45,515 bases of DNA, from positions 1-45,515 of the forward strand of contig CAZRUA010000015.1 in NCBI GenBank assembly GCA_964603125.1, read 5' to 3'. A model generated the notes under the pieces. The model did not search any database. It saw only the letters and a program-made list of their open reading frames with translations, and was not told the origin of the DNA. The stretch's first letter is position 1; each line of letters opens with the position of its first letter. The stretch is from CAZRUA01 sp964603125 (lineage in GTDB: Bacteria; Bacteroidota; Bacteroidia; B-17B0; Aurantibacillaceae). Shown one piece after another: positions 17,012 to 25,167 of the stretch. A program made the position numbers and the translations under genes.

Positions 17012-17506
17012 TTAAAAGTTACTTCCTACTGCGATTTGAGCAGCATAAGGTGAGCCTAATCCAATCTCTGGTTTTATATAAAACTCTTGTCCTAGTTTAA
17101 CACGTAATCCCATAAAGTATTGAAGTGAGGGTAAATTTATGGCTCCATCTGTCCGCCAATATGTTCCGTGTGATACTCCAAGCGCAAGTCCTTGATATGG
17201 TACAAAACTTTGGCGTCCCTTTCCTTCCCATATAAATCTTGCTCGAACGTTGTATCTATACATTTCACTTACCTGTACATCGCCTTTAAATTTTTCCCAA
17301 GTAAGTGCTAGGCCTAGTAAGAAATTTTTCTTAACACGTTTTTCGAAAGTAAATGTTAAAGGCACTTGTTTGTATCCAACTATGTATCCTATAAAACCAG
17401 CATTGCTACCAGCATCAAAAAACATTGTATTGGTTTCTTTTGTTTGAGCCAAAGCATTATTTGAAACTGAAACCATCCACAGTAGAATTATAATCGCTTT
17501 TTTCAT
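17012..17506 (-). CDS. Small outer-membrane beta-barrel-like protein
   Basis: A 164-aa protein with a signal peptide (MKKAIIILLWMVSVSNNALA, then QTK). The mature chain is strand-rich with alternating hydrophobic residues (FLLGLALTWEKF, VRARFIWEGKG, FVPYQGLALGVSHGTYW) and ends in Phe (AVGSNF), typical of an 8-stranded outer-membrane barrel. It is first in the minus-strand envelope run, 45 bp before the CsgG-like gene. On the minus strand, TAGTTTTG at 17527-17534 is an exact TAnnTTTG -7 match, 20 nt before the ATG. Confidence 0.75.
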   Translation of the reverse strand: MKKAIIILLWMVSVSNNALAQTKETNTMFFDAGSNAGFIGYIVGYKQVPLTFTFEKRVKKNFLLGLALTWEKFKGDVQVSEMYRYNVRARFIWEGKGRQSFVPYQGLALGVSHGTYWRTDGAINLPSLQYFMGLRVKLGQEFYIKPEIGLGSPYAAQIAVGSNF

Positions 17507-17526
17507 TCGTATTAAATTTTATAATA

Positions 17527-17534
17527 CAAAACTA
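17527..17534 (-). promoter_or_regulatory. Bacteroidota-type -7 element for envelope operon
   Basis: TAGTTTTG on the minus strand matches TAnnTTTG exactly and is 20 nt before the start of the outer-membrane protein gene at 17506. It is probably the promoter of the 11973-17506 run. Confidence 0.5.
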
Positions 17535-17646
17535 CTACGGATGGGTGGGGTACTAAAACGGAATACAGCGTCAGTATTGACTTATAGAGGGATTAAATGC
17601 AAAAATTTCATTTGCGTGTGGAGATTTAAAACTCAATTTTCATTTT

Positions 17647-17715
17647 TTGCAACTAGACACAATTTTTTTTGCAATTTTTGCAATTTTTCGTATCTTTATT
17701 TTGCAAATAATGCAA
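17647..17715 (+). promoter_or_regulatory. Cluster of TTGCAA sites around the XRE-regulator promoter
   Basis: TTGCAA lies at 17647, 17669, 17678 and 17701, with a one-mismatch copy (ATGCAA) at 17710. The last four form two pairs with the same 9-bp offset (TTGCAA-n3-TGCAAT), placed 32 bp apart, that is three helical turns. A TATCTTTA -7-like element (17691-17698) lies between the pairs. The arrangement looks like a paired operator over the promoter of the gene at 17731. Confidence 0.55.
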
Positions 17716-17730
17716 TAAATAGTTGTGAAA

Positions 17731-18774
17731 ATGGGTAAAAAAAAGGAAGTTAAAACAAGCAAGAGCGCCTCAAGTAAGCCTAATAGCAAGGATTTACCTA
17801 TACAAGCTTTGTTTATCAGTAAGCTAAAGGAGATGGTTCCTGTAAGTATTTCGTTGGTAGATGAATTGGCTGATTTATTGAATATTAGTACCGATAGTGC
17901 CTATCGCCGTTTGCGCTGTGAAACCGAGATAACTATTGATGAGTTAAGTAAAATAGCTGGAAAATACGGTATTTCAATCGATTCTATATTAGCTAACAAA
18001 GGAGATACAGCTACATTTCAATATATTTCTTTAGCAGAAAATGCTTTAAATTTTGAGAAGTATTTGGGTAATATAGCCGGTCACCTGAAGCGAATTGATG
18101 GTTTTGAGCAAAAGCAAATTATATATGCAGCGGAGGAAGTACCTATGTTCCACTCTTTCCATTCAAGAAAAATGGCTGCTTTTAAAATGTTTTATTGGCA
18201 ACGTTCGGTGCTTAACGTACCCGAATTTCAAACTAAAAAATTTAATGCTAATATATTAGATGATTCATTGTTTGAACTAGGTAAAAAAATATATGACTAC
18301 TATTGTTCAATTCCCTCTATCGAAATATGGACGGAGGAAACTATTCTAACGGTAATTCGCCAATTAGAGTTTTATGTTGAATCTGGTGTTTTTCAAACCA
18401 AGGAAGATGCTTTGGAGATTGCAGATGAAATTGCCTCAATGGTTACAACAATAATGGGATACGCAGAGCATTCAACCAAATCAAAACACCAGGAAAACAA
18501 TTATCAATTGTATAAAAGTGATGTTGTAATTGGTACAAATTGTATTCATGTTGATATTGGAGATACTAATTATTCGTTTATTTCGTTTAACACCTTAAAT
18601 TCGTTAACCACTTCAAATAGCGATTTTTGTAAGGAAACGGAACATTGGATGAAGAATTTAATACGGAAGTCAACATTGATAAGTGGTACAGCCGAAAAGC
18701 AACGTTATCAGTTTTTTAATAAAATGATGAAACATATTGATTTAAGTAGGGAAAAAATCAAAAATATGTCATAG
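17731..18774 (+). CDS. XRE/Cro-CI-type helix-turn-helix regulator
   Basis: A 347-aa regulator. It has a Lys/Ser-rich tail of about 22 residues, then an HTH at about 30-90 (VDELADLLNISTDSAYRRLR, TIDELSKIAGKYGISIDSIL). About 250 helical residues of unknown fold follow, a layout common in Bacteroidota 'BetR-like' HTH proteins. I prefer the ATG at 17731 over the GTG at 17725. It is transcribed divergently from the envelope run (start 17506), and its promoter holds paired TTGCAA sites. It probably controls itself, and possibly its neighbours. Ligand and targets are unknown. Confidence 0.8.
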   Translation: MGKKKEVKTSKSASSKPNSKDLPIQALFISKLKEMVPVSISLVDELADLLNISTDSAYRRLRCETEITIDELSKIAGKYGISIDSILANKGDTATFQYISLAENALNFEKYLGNIAGHLKRIDGFEQKQIIYAAEEVPMFHSFHSRKMAAFKMFYWQRSVLNVPEFQTKKFNANILDDSLFELGKKIYDYYCSIPSIEIWTEETILTVIRQLEFYVESGVFQTKEDALEIADEIASMVTTIMGYAEHSTKSKHQENNYQLYKSDVVIGTNCIHVDIGDTNYSFISFNTLNSLTTSNSDFCKETEHWMKNLIRKSTLISGTAEKQRYQFFNKMMKHIDLSREKIKNMS

Positions 18775-18870
18775 GCTTTATTAACTAAAAGCTGTTATTT
18801 TTATTTGCTTAAAATGAACCGTATTTAAACAATTGTCATTAAATTTATATCTTAATAAAAACAAAATACT

Positions 18871-20715
18871 ATGTGTGGAATTGTAGGTTATATAGGTGAG
18901 CGCGAAGCTTATCCAATTTTAATAAAAGGTTTACAACGTTTAGAGTACCGTGGATACGATAGCGCGGGTGTAGCAATGGTAAATAAAGGAGGAGATTTAA
19001 ACGTATATAAGCGAAAGGGAAAAGTAAGCGATTTAACTACTTTTGCATCTAGTAGCGATGTGAGTGGAAACATTGGTATTGGCCATACACGCTGGGCCAC
19101 ACATGGTGAGCCAAATGATATTAATTCGCATCCGCATTATTCGCAAAGCCAAAATATGGTAATGATTCATAATGGTATCATTGAGAATTATGCATCAATA
19201 AAAGAAAATTTAATTAAAAAGGGACATACATTTCTTTCGCAAACAGATACAGAAGTTTTAATTCATTTAATTGAAGATATTAAACAAAGCGAAGGAATGA
19301 AAACGGGGCATGCTGTGATTGCCGCATTAAACAAGGTTGTTGGAGCATATTCAATTGTTGTTTTAGATAAGAATGATCCAGACACTTTGATTGCCGCGAA
19401 AAAGGGAAGCCCGATGGTAATTGGTATTGGAAATGATGAATATTTTATTGCATCAGATGCTTCGCCAATTGTTGAGTACACTAAAAATGTAGTTTATTTA
19501 GAAGATGAACAAGTTGCTATTTTAAGAAGAGGACAAGAAATAAAACTTCGTACGATTAAGGACAAAGAGATTCCGGCTTATATTCAAAAATTGGAAATGG
19601 AGTTGGAAGCTATTGAAAAAGGCGGATACGAGCATTTTATGTTGAAGGAAATTTATGAGCAGCCACGTTCAATTAAAGATAGTATGCGTGGTCGTATAAA
19701 CGCAATGGAAGGAAAGGTTCAGTTGGGAGGAATTGTTGATCATATTTCAAAGTTTAAAAATGCAAAAAGAATTATCATCATAGCTTGCGGTACATCTTGG
19801 CACGCAGGACTTGTAGCGGAATATTTATTTGAAGAGTTTGCACGTATTCCTGTTGAGGTGGAATATGCTTCTGAATTCAGATATCGTAATCCGATTATTT
19901 ACGAAGATGATATTATTATCGCAATTTCTCAATCAGGCGAAACAGCAGATAGTTTAGCAGCAATTGAATTAGCAAAATCTAAAGGCGCAACAATTATAGG
20001 TGTTTGTAATGTTGTTGGAAGTTCTATTCCTCGTGCATCTCATGGCGGTTCATACACTCATGCTGGCCCCGAGATTGGTGTCGCATCAACAAAAGCATTT
20101 ACTGCACAAGTAACTGTTTTAACTTTAATGGCATTACATGTTGCACATGCAAAAGGAACAATTGCTGAAAGCCGCTACCGCCAAATGTTATATGAGTTAG
20201 AAGCTGTTCCTGGAAAAATTGAAGAGGTATTAAAACTAAATGATAAAATACGTGCAATTGCATATGAATACAAGGATTCGAGAAATGCTTTGTATTTAGG
20301 TCGAGGGTTTAGTTTCCCTGTGGCTTTAGAAGGAGCATTAAAGTTAAAAGAGATTTCTTATATACATGCTGAGGGTTATCCAGCTGCAGAAATGAAACAT
20401 GGTCCAATTGCCTTGATTGATGAGGAAATGCCAGTTTTTGTTATTGCAACAAAAGGAGCTAATTACGAGAAAGTAGTAAGTAATATTCAAGAAGTAAAAG
20501 CGCGTAAAGGAAAAATAATAGCTGTTGTAACAAGTGGAGATCACGATGTAAAAGGTATGGCTGACCACGTAATTGAAATTCCTGAAACAGATGAATCATT
20601 GGTTCCTTTGGTTTCAGTAGTTCCATTGCAATTGTTAAGTTACCATATTGCGGTAATGCGCGGCTGTAACGTTGACCAACCAAGAAATTTAGCGAAGAGT
20701 GTAACGGTAGAGTAG
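18871..20715 (+). CDS. glmS: Glutamine-fructose-6-phosphate aminotransferase (isomerizing)
   Basis: A 614-aa cytoplasmic enzyme that makes glucosamine-6-phosphate for peptidoglycan and LPS from fructose-6-phosphate and glutamine. The N-terminal nucleophile is Cys2 (MCGIVGYIG), with glutaminase motifs RLEYRGYDSAG and GHTRWATHG. Two SIS domains follow (IIIACGTSWHAGLVAEY, AISQSGETADSLAA; then YLGRGFSFPVALEGALKLKE). The conserved end DQPRNLAKSVTVE closes the protein. The length is normal. No glmS ribozyme is expected or seen in the 96-bp leader. The next gene starts 2 bp after its stop. Confidence 0.97.
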   Translation: MCGIVGYIGEREAYPILIKGLQRLEYRGYDSAGVAMVNKGGDLNVYKRKGKVSDLTTFASSSDVSGNIGIGHTRWATHGEPNDINSHPHYSQSQNMVMIHNGIIENYASIKENLIKKGHTFLSQTDTEVLIHLIEDIKQSEGMKTGHAVIAALNKVVGAYSIVVLDKNDPDTLIAAKKGSPMVIGIGNDEYFIASDASPIVEYTKNVVYLEDEQVAILRRGQEIKLRTIKDKEIPAYIQKLEMELEAIEKGGYEHFMLKEIYEQPRSIKDSMRGRINAMEGKVQLGGIVDHISKFKNAKRIIIIACGTSWHAGLVAEYLFEEFARIPVEVEYASEFRYRNPIIYEDDIIIAISQSGETADSLAAIELAKSKGATIIGVCNVVGSSIPRASHGGSYTHAGPEIGVASTKAFTAQVTVLTLMALHVAHAKGTIAESRYRQMLYELEAVPGKIEEVLKLNDKIRAIAYEYKDSRNALYLGRGFSFPVALEGALKLKEISYIHAEGYPAAEMKHGPIALIDEEMPVFVIATKGANYEKVVSNIQEVKARKGKIIAVVTSGDHDVKGMADHVIEIPETDESLVPLVSVVPLQLLSYHIAVMRGCNVDQPRNLAKSVTVE

Positions 20716-20717
20716 TT

Positions 20718-20975
20718 ATGATATTGAAAAGATTCTTAATTGTTGTTGTATTTTGTCTCTTAGCAATTGCAAGTTCACTGAGGGCTCAAACAGTATATAT
20801 TGCTGAAACGGGTAAGAAGTACCATACAAAAATGTGTGAAACAGCTAAGGGAAAGAAGGGAATTGAATTATCTGAAGCCAAGAAGCAAGGGTATACGGCA
20901 TGTTCTAAGTGTAAACCTGATCAAACAAAAGAAGCTACAAAACCAAAAAAGAAAGTAGCAGTAACTAAGAAATAA
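20718..20975 (+). CDS. Small exported protein with YH-C...GYxxCxxC motif
   Basis: An 85-aa protein with a signal peptide ending ...SLRA, then QTVYIAETGKKYHTKMC. The pattern KKYH-x3-C-x16-GYTACSKCKP is the Ada-like/thermonuclease-tail metal-binding motif (one His, three Cys) seen after many nucleases and in small secreted proteins. The C-terminal 20 residues are Lys-rich (PKKKVAVTKK), so it may bind nucleic acid or polyanions. The ATG follows the glmS stop by 2 bp, so the two are co-transcribed, and a strong hairpin lies downstream. The function is not established. Confidence 0.75.
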   Translation: MILKRFLIVVVFCLLAIASSLRAQTVYIAETGKKYHTKMCETAKGKKGIELSEAKKQGYTACSKCKPDQTKEATKPKKKVAVTKK

Positions 20976-21002
20976 AACATCATAACCTTTATCATCTCAA
21001 TA

Positions 21003-21035
21003 AAAAAGCCTGTAATAATTAATTACAGGCTTTTT
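21003..21035. terminator. Bidirectional intrinsic terminator
   Basis: Arms AAAAAGCCTGTAAT and ATTACAGGCTTTTT form a 14-bp stem with a 5-nt loop. T-runs on both strands allow it to end both the glmS transcript (plus) and the sucA-sucB transcript (minus), whose stop at 21056 faces it. Confidence 0.9.
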
Positions 21036-21055
21036 AAATTAATATGATAGGTGAA

Positions 21056-22303
21056 CTATAATCCTAAAAGAACTTCTTCTGGTTGTTTTCCTCCAAACAG
21101 CATTCTGCTTGGGTTTTCTAACATTTCTTTTACTTTTACTAGGAAACCAACACTTTCTCTTCCATCAATAATTCTGTGGTCGTAACTTAATGCTACGTAC
21201 ATAATAGGACGAATAACAACTTGTCCGTTAACTGCAATTGGTCTATCAACTACGTTGTGCATTCCTAAAATAGCACTTTGTGGAGGATTAATAATTGGAG
21301 TACTTAACATACTTCCAAACACACCACCATTTGTAATAGTGAATGTTCCGCCTTGCATTTCTTCTAATGATAATTTTCCATCGCGAGCCTTAATTGCTAC
21401 CGCTTTAATAGCTGCTTCAATTTCTGCCAAACTCATTAATTCAGTATTTCTTAATACCGGAACCATTAAGCCTTTTGGAGCGCTTACAGCGATACCTATA
21501 TCACAATATTTATTGTAAACAATTTCTTCGCCATCTATCATTGCATTTACAGCAGGGAAGTGGTATAATGCCTCGCATACAGCTTTTGTAAAGAAAGACA
21601 TGAATCCTAGGTTAGAACCAAATTTTTCTTTAAATAAATCTTTGTATTTAGCACGTAAAGCATAAATAGCACTCATATCAACTTCGTTGAAAGTTGTAAG
21701 CATAGCTGTTTCGTTTTTCACAGCAACTAAACGTTTAGCAACTGTTTTACGAAGACTTGTCATTTTTACTTTATCTTTTTCTCTTCCGCCTTTCCAAGAG
21801 TTTGAAAGAACTTCAGCCACATTTGGAATTCCGTTTGATAAAGCACTTAAAACATCTTGTTTAGTAATACGGCCATCTTTACCCGTTCCATTTAACTGAT
21901 TTGGTTTAACACCGTTTTCAGCCATTAATTTGGCAGCTGCAGGACTTGGAGTTCCTGATGCGTAATTTGTAGTTTTATTTTCGGTTGTTGCAGCAGGTGC
22001 AGCTTCTTTTTTAGGTTCAGCTTTTACTTCTGTTTTCACTTCAGCTTTTTTTGCTTCAGGTTTAAATGAAGTGTCAATTTTTACTACTACTTGACCCACT
22101 TTTACCGTTTCGCCTTCAGCAGCTAAAACTTCAATTTTACCGCTTTCTTCTGCGTTAATAGTTAATGTAGCCTTATCCGAATCAACCTCTGCTAATTCAT
22201 CGTCTTTCTCTACTATGTCGCCTGTTTTTTTAATCCAACGCGCTATAGTTACTTCTGTAATTGATTCTCCTGGACTTGGTACTTTTAATTCTACAATTGC
22301 CAT
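21056..22303 (-). CDS. sucB: 2-oxoglutarate dehydrogenase E2, dihydrolipoyl succinyltransferase
   Basis: A 415-aa core subunit that moves the succinyl group to CoA in the TCA cycle. The lipoyl domain carries the modified lysine K44 in EVDSDKATL. A Lys/Glu/Ala/Pro-rich linker of about 50 residues follows, then the E3/E1-binding domain (SPAAAKLMAENGVKPNQLNG..., DGRITKQDVLSAL). The catalytic acyltransferase domain contains LSYDHRIIDGRESV, with His376 and Asp380. It lies 33 bp downstream of sucA. The E3 subunit is not in the window. Confidence 0.96.
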   Translation of the reverse strand: MAIVELKVPSPGESITEVTIARWIKKTGDIVEKDDELAEVDSDKATLTINAEESGKIEVLAAEGETVKVGQVVVKIDTSFKPEAKKAEVKTEVKAEPKKEAAPAATTENKTTNYASGTPSPAAAKLMAENGVKPNQLNGTGKDGRITKQDVLSALSNGIPNVAEVLSNSWKGGREKDKVKMTSLRKTVAKRLVAVKNETAMLTTFNEVDMSAIYALRAKYKDLFKEKFGSNLGFMSFFTKAVCEALYHFPAVNAMIDGEEIVYNKYCDIGIAVSAPKGLMVPVLRNTELMSLAEIEAAIKAVAIKARDGKLSLEEMQGGTFTITNGGVFGSMLSTPIINPPQSAILGMHNVVDRPIAVNGQVVIRPIMYVALSYDHRIIDGRESVGFLVKVKEMLENPSRMLFGGKQPEEVLLGL

Positions 22304-22336
22304 AATTTTATTTTTATTAAATCTAATTTCTAATTT

Positions 22337-25057
22337 TTATTTCACTAATACTTTAGCAAATATTTTACTTAAAATCTCTTCCGTTTCTTCAGCATGTTTT
22401 TTAGCATAGCCTGTTGCAGGACTTGCAGCTTCATCTCTACCAACATAGGTGAAGTTAAATCCTTTGTACATGCGGTGAACAAAACTCCAAGCGCCGTTAT
22501 TTTCTGGTTCTTCTTGAATCCATAAATATTCTTTTGCGTTTTTATATTTTGCTTTTATTGCTTCTAATTGAATTGACGGAACAGGATAAATTTGTTCAAC
22601 ACGAACAAAAGCAATATCGTTCACACCTTCTTTTTCGCGACGCTCAATTAAATCATAATAAATTTTTCCTGAGCAGAAACCAATACGTTTTATATTTTTT
22701 GCATCAACTCCATTATCATCTAATATTTCTTGGAATCCTCCTGAAGTAAAATCTTCTATTTTGCTTACACAGCTTGGGTAACGCAATAATTTTTTTGGTG
22801 TAAAGCAAATTAATGGTTTACGGAAATCGCGTTTTAATTGACGACGTAATACATGGAATTGTTGAGCAGGAGTAGTTGCATTTACAATTTGTAAGTTGTT
22901 CTCGGCACATAATTGTAAGAAACGCTCCATACGCGCTGATGAATGCTCTGGTCCTTGACCTTCGTAACCATGTGGTAACAACATCACAATACCATTCATA
23001 CGACGCCATTTGTATTCGGCTGATGCTAAGTATTGATCAATAATAATTTGAGCACCGTTAAAGAAATCACCAAATTGAGCTTCCCAAATGGTTAAAATAT
23101 CTGGCGAAGCAAAAGCGTAACCGTATTCAAAACCTAAAACTCCATATTCACTTAAGTGCGAATTAAAAATTCTTAAATCACCTTTTGTTCCTAAATTATT
23201 TAATGGCGTATATTCTTCTTCACTATCTTCTACTTTAACAACCGCATGACGGTGAGAGAATGTTCCACGCTCAACATCTTGTCCTGAGAAACGCACAGGG
23301 TGTCCTTCTTGCATTAAACTGGCATAAGCTAATAATTCTCCCATTGCCCAATCGTAGGCATTGTTATCAATCATAGCTTTTCTGTCGGCAAACAACTTTT
23401 CAGTTTTATTAAAGAATTTTTTTCCAGATGGAAGTTCAACAGATTTTTTAGCTAAGTCTAAAAATAATTTTTTATCAATTGCTGTTACCGGCGATTTATC
23501 AAAAGCATTGGCAGGAGCCATTTTGATGCTGCTCCAATTTCCTTCTAAGAAAGAAGTGATTTTTGCTTTCTCAACTTGCTTTGCTTCATCTAATTTTTCT
23601 TGTAAAATAGCTTTGAAAGATTTTTCTAACTCTTTAGCTTCATCAGCAGAGATACTTCCTTCACTCACTAATTTCTCTACATAAATTTCACGTGGGTTTG
23701 GATGAGCTGCAATTGCTTTGTATAACAAAGGTTGAGTGAAACGAGGTTCATCACCTTCATTGTGTCCGTATTTACGATAACATAACACATCGATAAATAC
23801 ATCGCGATGGAATGTTTGACGGAATTCCATTGCTAATTTTGAAACCATAACTAAAGCTTCAATATCATCACCATTAACATGGAATACAGGAGAAAGAACA
23901 ACTTTAGCTACATCAGTACAATAAGTTGATGAACGTGCATCAAGGAAATTTGTGGTAAAACCAACTTGGTTATTAATTACGTAGTGAATTGTACCACCTG
24001 TTTTGTAGCCATCTAATTGGCTCATTTGAATTACTTCGTAAACAATTCCCTGACCCGCAACAGCAGCATCACCGTGGATAATAATTGGACAGGCTTTTTT
24101 GTGATTTCCGCCATGGCGATTATCAATTTTTGCACGCACAATACCTTCAACAACAGGAGCTACAGTTTCTAAGTGCGAAGGATTAGGCGTTAAGCTCATG
24201 TGAACTTTTTTTCCTGAATCGCTCACTTGGTCGGAGCTGTAACCCATATGGTATTTTACGTCACCATCAAACAAACTGTCTTCGCTTGGTCGTCCTTCAA
24301 ATTCAGTAAAAATATCTTTATAAGTTTTGTTCATGATATTAGCCAACACGTTCAAACGTCCGCGGTGAGCCATACCAATTACATAATCTTCAATATCCAA
24401 ATCAGCACCTTTTTCCATTAAGCTGTTAAGTGCTGGAATCATTGCTTCAGCCCCTTCTAAACTAAATCTTTTTTGACCAACAAATTTTGTGGCTAAAAAG
24501 TTTTCAAAGGTTACAGCTTGATTTAATTTATTTAAAATTGATTTTTTTTGTTCTTTAGTGAAAGATGGAGTGTTTTTGTTTTTCTCCATGCGTTCCTGCA
24601 ACCATTTGATTACCTCTGGTGTACGAATGTATAAATACTCAGCGCCAATACTTTGGCAATAAGTAGTTTCTAAATGGGCAATAATGTCTTTTAATTTAGC
24701 GGCACCAATTCCAATTTCATTTCCAGCTTGGAAAACGGTTTCCATATCGCTTTGAGCTAAACCAAAATTTTCGATAGCTAAATTTGGTAAATATTGACGA
24801 CGCTCGCGAACAGGATTGGTTTTGGTAAACAAATGCCCACGTTGGCGGTAACCAGTAATTAAGCTTATTACTTTAAATTCTTTCGTAACATTTTCAGGAA
24901 TTGCTCCACCATCTTCAAAATTAGCCTTTGCAAAGTCGAAACCTTTAAAAAAGGCTTGCCAAGAAGCATCAACGGCGTTATTGTCTTTTAAATAGGTTGT
25001 GTAAAGGTCTTCAATTGCGTTCACATCGCTGTTTCCAAGGTAGGAGAATTTATCCAT
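22337..25057 (-). CDS. sucA: 2-oxoglutarate dehydrogenase E1 component
   Basis: A 906-aa thiamine-diphosphate enzyme that decarboxylates 2-oxoglutarate and passes the succinyl group to lipoyl-E2. The conserved segments are present: an N-terminal tail (FSYLGNSDVNAIEDLY), GMAHRGRLNVLANIM, PIIIHGDAAVAGQGIVYE, NNQVGFTT, CYRKYGHNEGDEP, SGQDVERGTFSHRHAV, and the C-terminal transketolase region MLLPHGYEGQGPEHSSARMERFLQ. The length is normal. It is co-transcribed with sucB; the upstream 25058-25167 region is AT-rich without a clear hairpin. Confidence 0.97.
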   Translation of the reverse strand: MDKFSYLGNSDVNAIEDLYTTYLKDNNAVDASWQAFFKGFDFAKANFEDGGAIPENVTKEFKVISLITGYRQRGHLFTKTNPVRERRQYLPNLAIENFGLAQSDMETVFQAGNEIGIGAAKLKDIIAHLETTYCQSIGAEYLYIRTPEVIKWLQERMEKNKNTPSFTKEQKKSILNKLNQAVTFENFLATKFVGQKRFSLEGAEAMIPALNSLMEKGADLDIEDYVIGMAHRGRLNVLANIMNKTYKDIFTEFEGRPSEDSLFDGDVKYHMGYSSDQVSDSGKKVHMSLTPNPSHLETVAPVVEGIVRAKIDNRHGGNHKKACPIIIHGDAAVAGQGIVYEVIQMSQLDGYKTGGTIHYVINNQVGFTTNFLDARSSTYCTDVAKVVLSPVFHVNGDDIEALVMVSKLAMEFRQTFHRDVFIDVLCYRKYGHNEGDEPRFTQPLLYKAIAAHPNPREIYVEKLVSEGSISADEAKELEKSFKAILQEKLDEAKQVEKAKITSFLEGNWSSIKMAPANAFDKSPVTAIDKKLFLDLAKKSVELPSGKKFFNKTEKLFADRKAMIDNNAYDWAMGELLAYASLMQEGHPVRFSGQDVERGTFSHRHAVVKVEDSEEEYTPLNNLGTKGDLRIFNSHLSEYGVLGFEYGYAFASPDILTIWEAQFGDFFNGAQIIIDQYLASAEYKWRRMNGIVMLLPHGYEGQGPEHSSARMERFLQLCAENNLQIVNATTPAQQFHVLRRQLKRDFRKPLICFTPKKLLRYPSCVSKIEDFTSGGFQEILDDNGVDAKNIKRIGFCSGKIYYDLIERREKEGVNDIAFVRVEQIYPVPSIQLEAIKAKYKNAKEYLWIQEEPENNGAWSFVHRMYKGFNFTYVGRDEAASPATGYAKKHAEETEEILSKIFAKVLVK

Positions 25058-25167
25058 AGTTTAAATCGCTAAAAATCAGCACGAATTTAGGAAAAAATCC
25101 TGTAATTAATGGCTAAAATGGGTAATAATACTAAGGATTTAGGGTAGAATAAAACCTTGAAAACTAA

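Noticed and set aside
17541..17738. 65-aa plus-strand frame in the gap before the XRE regulator
   Set aside because: It reads through the TTGCAA/-7 region, is rich in Phe and Asn from T-runs, and has no convincing start; it looks like regulatory DNA rather than a gene.
23361..23684. 107-aa plus-strand frame opposite sucA
   Set aside because: It is antisense to a conserved enzyme and has low-complexity Ser/Leu composition.
25058..25167. Possible RNA gene or regulatory hairpin between sucA and the SpoIIE pair
   Set aside because: I found only AT-rich sequence with no stable stem, tRNA-like fold or repeated element.
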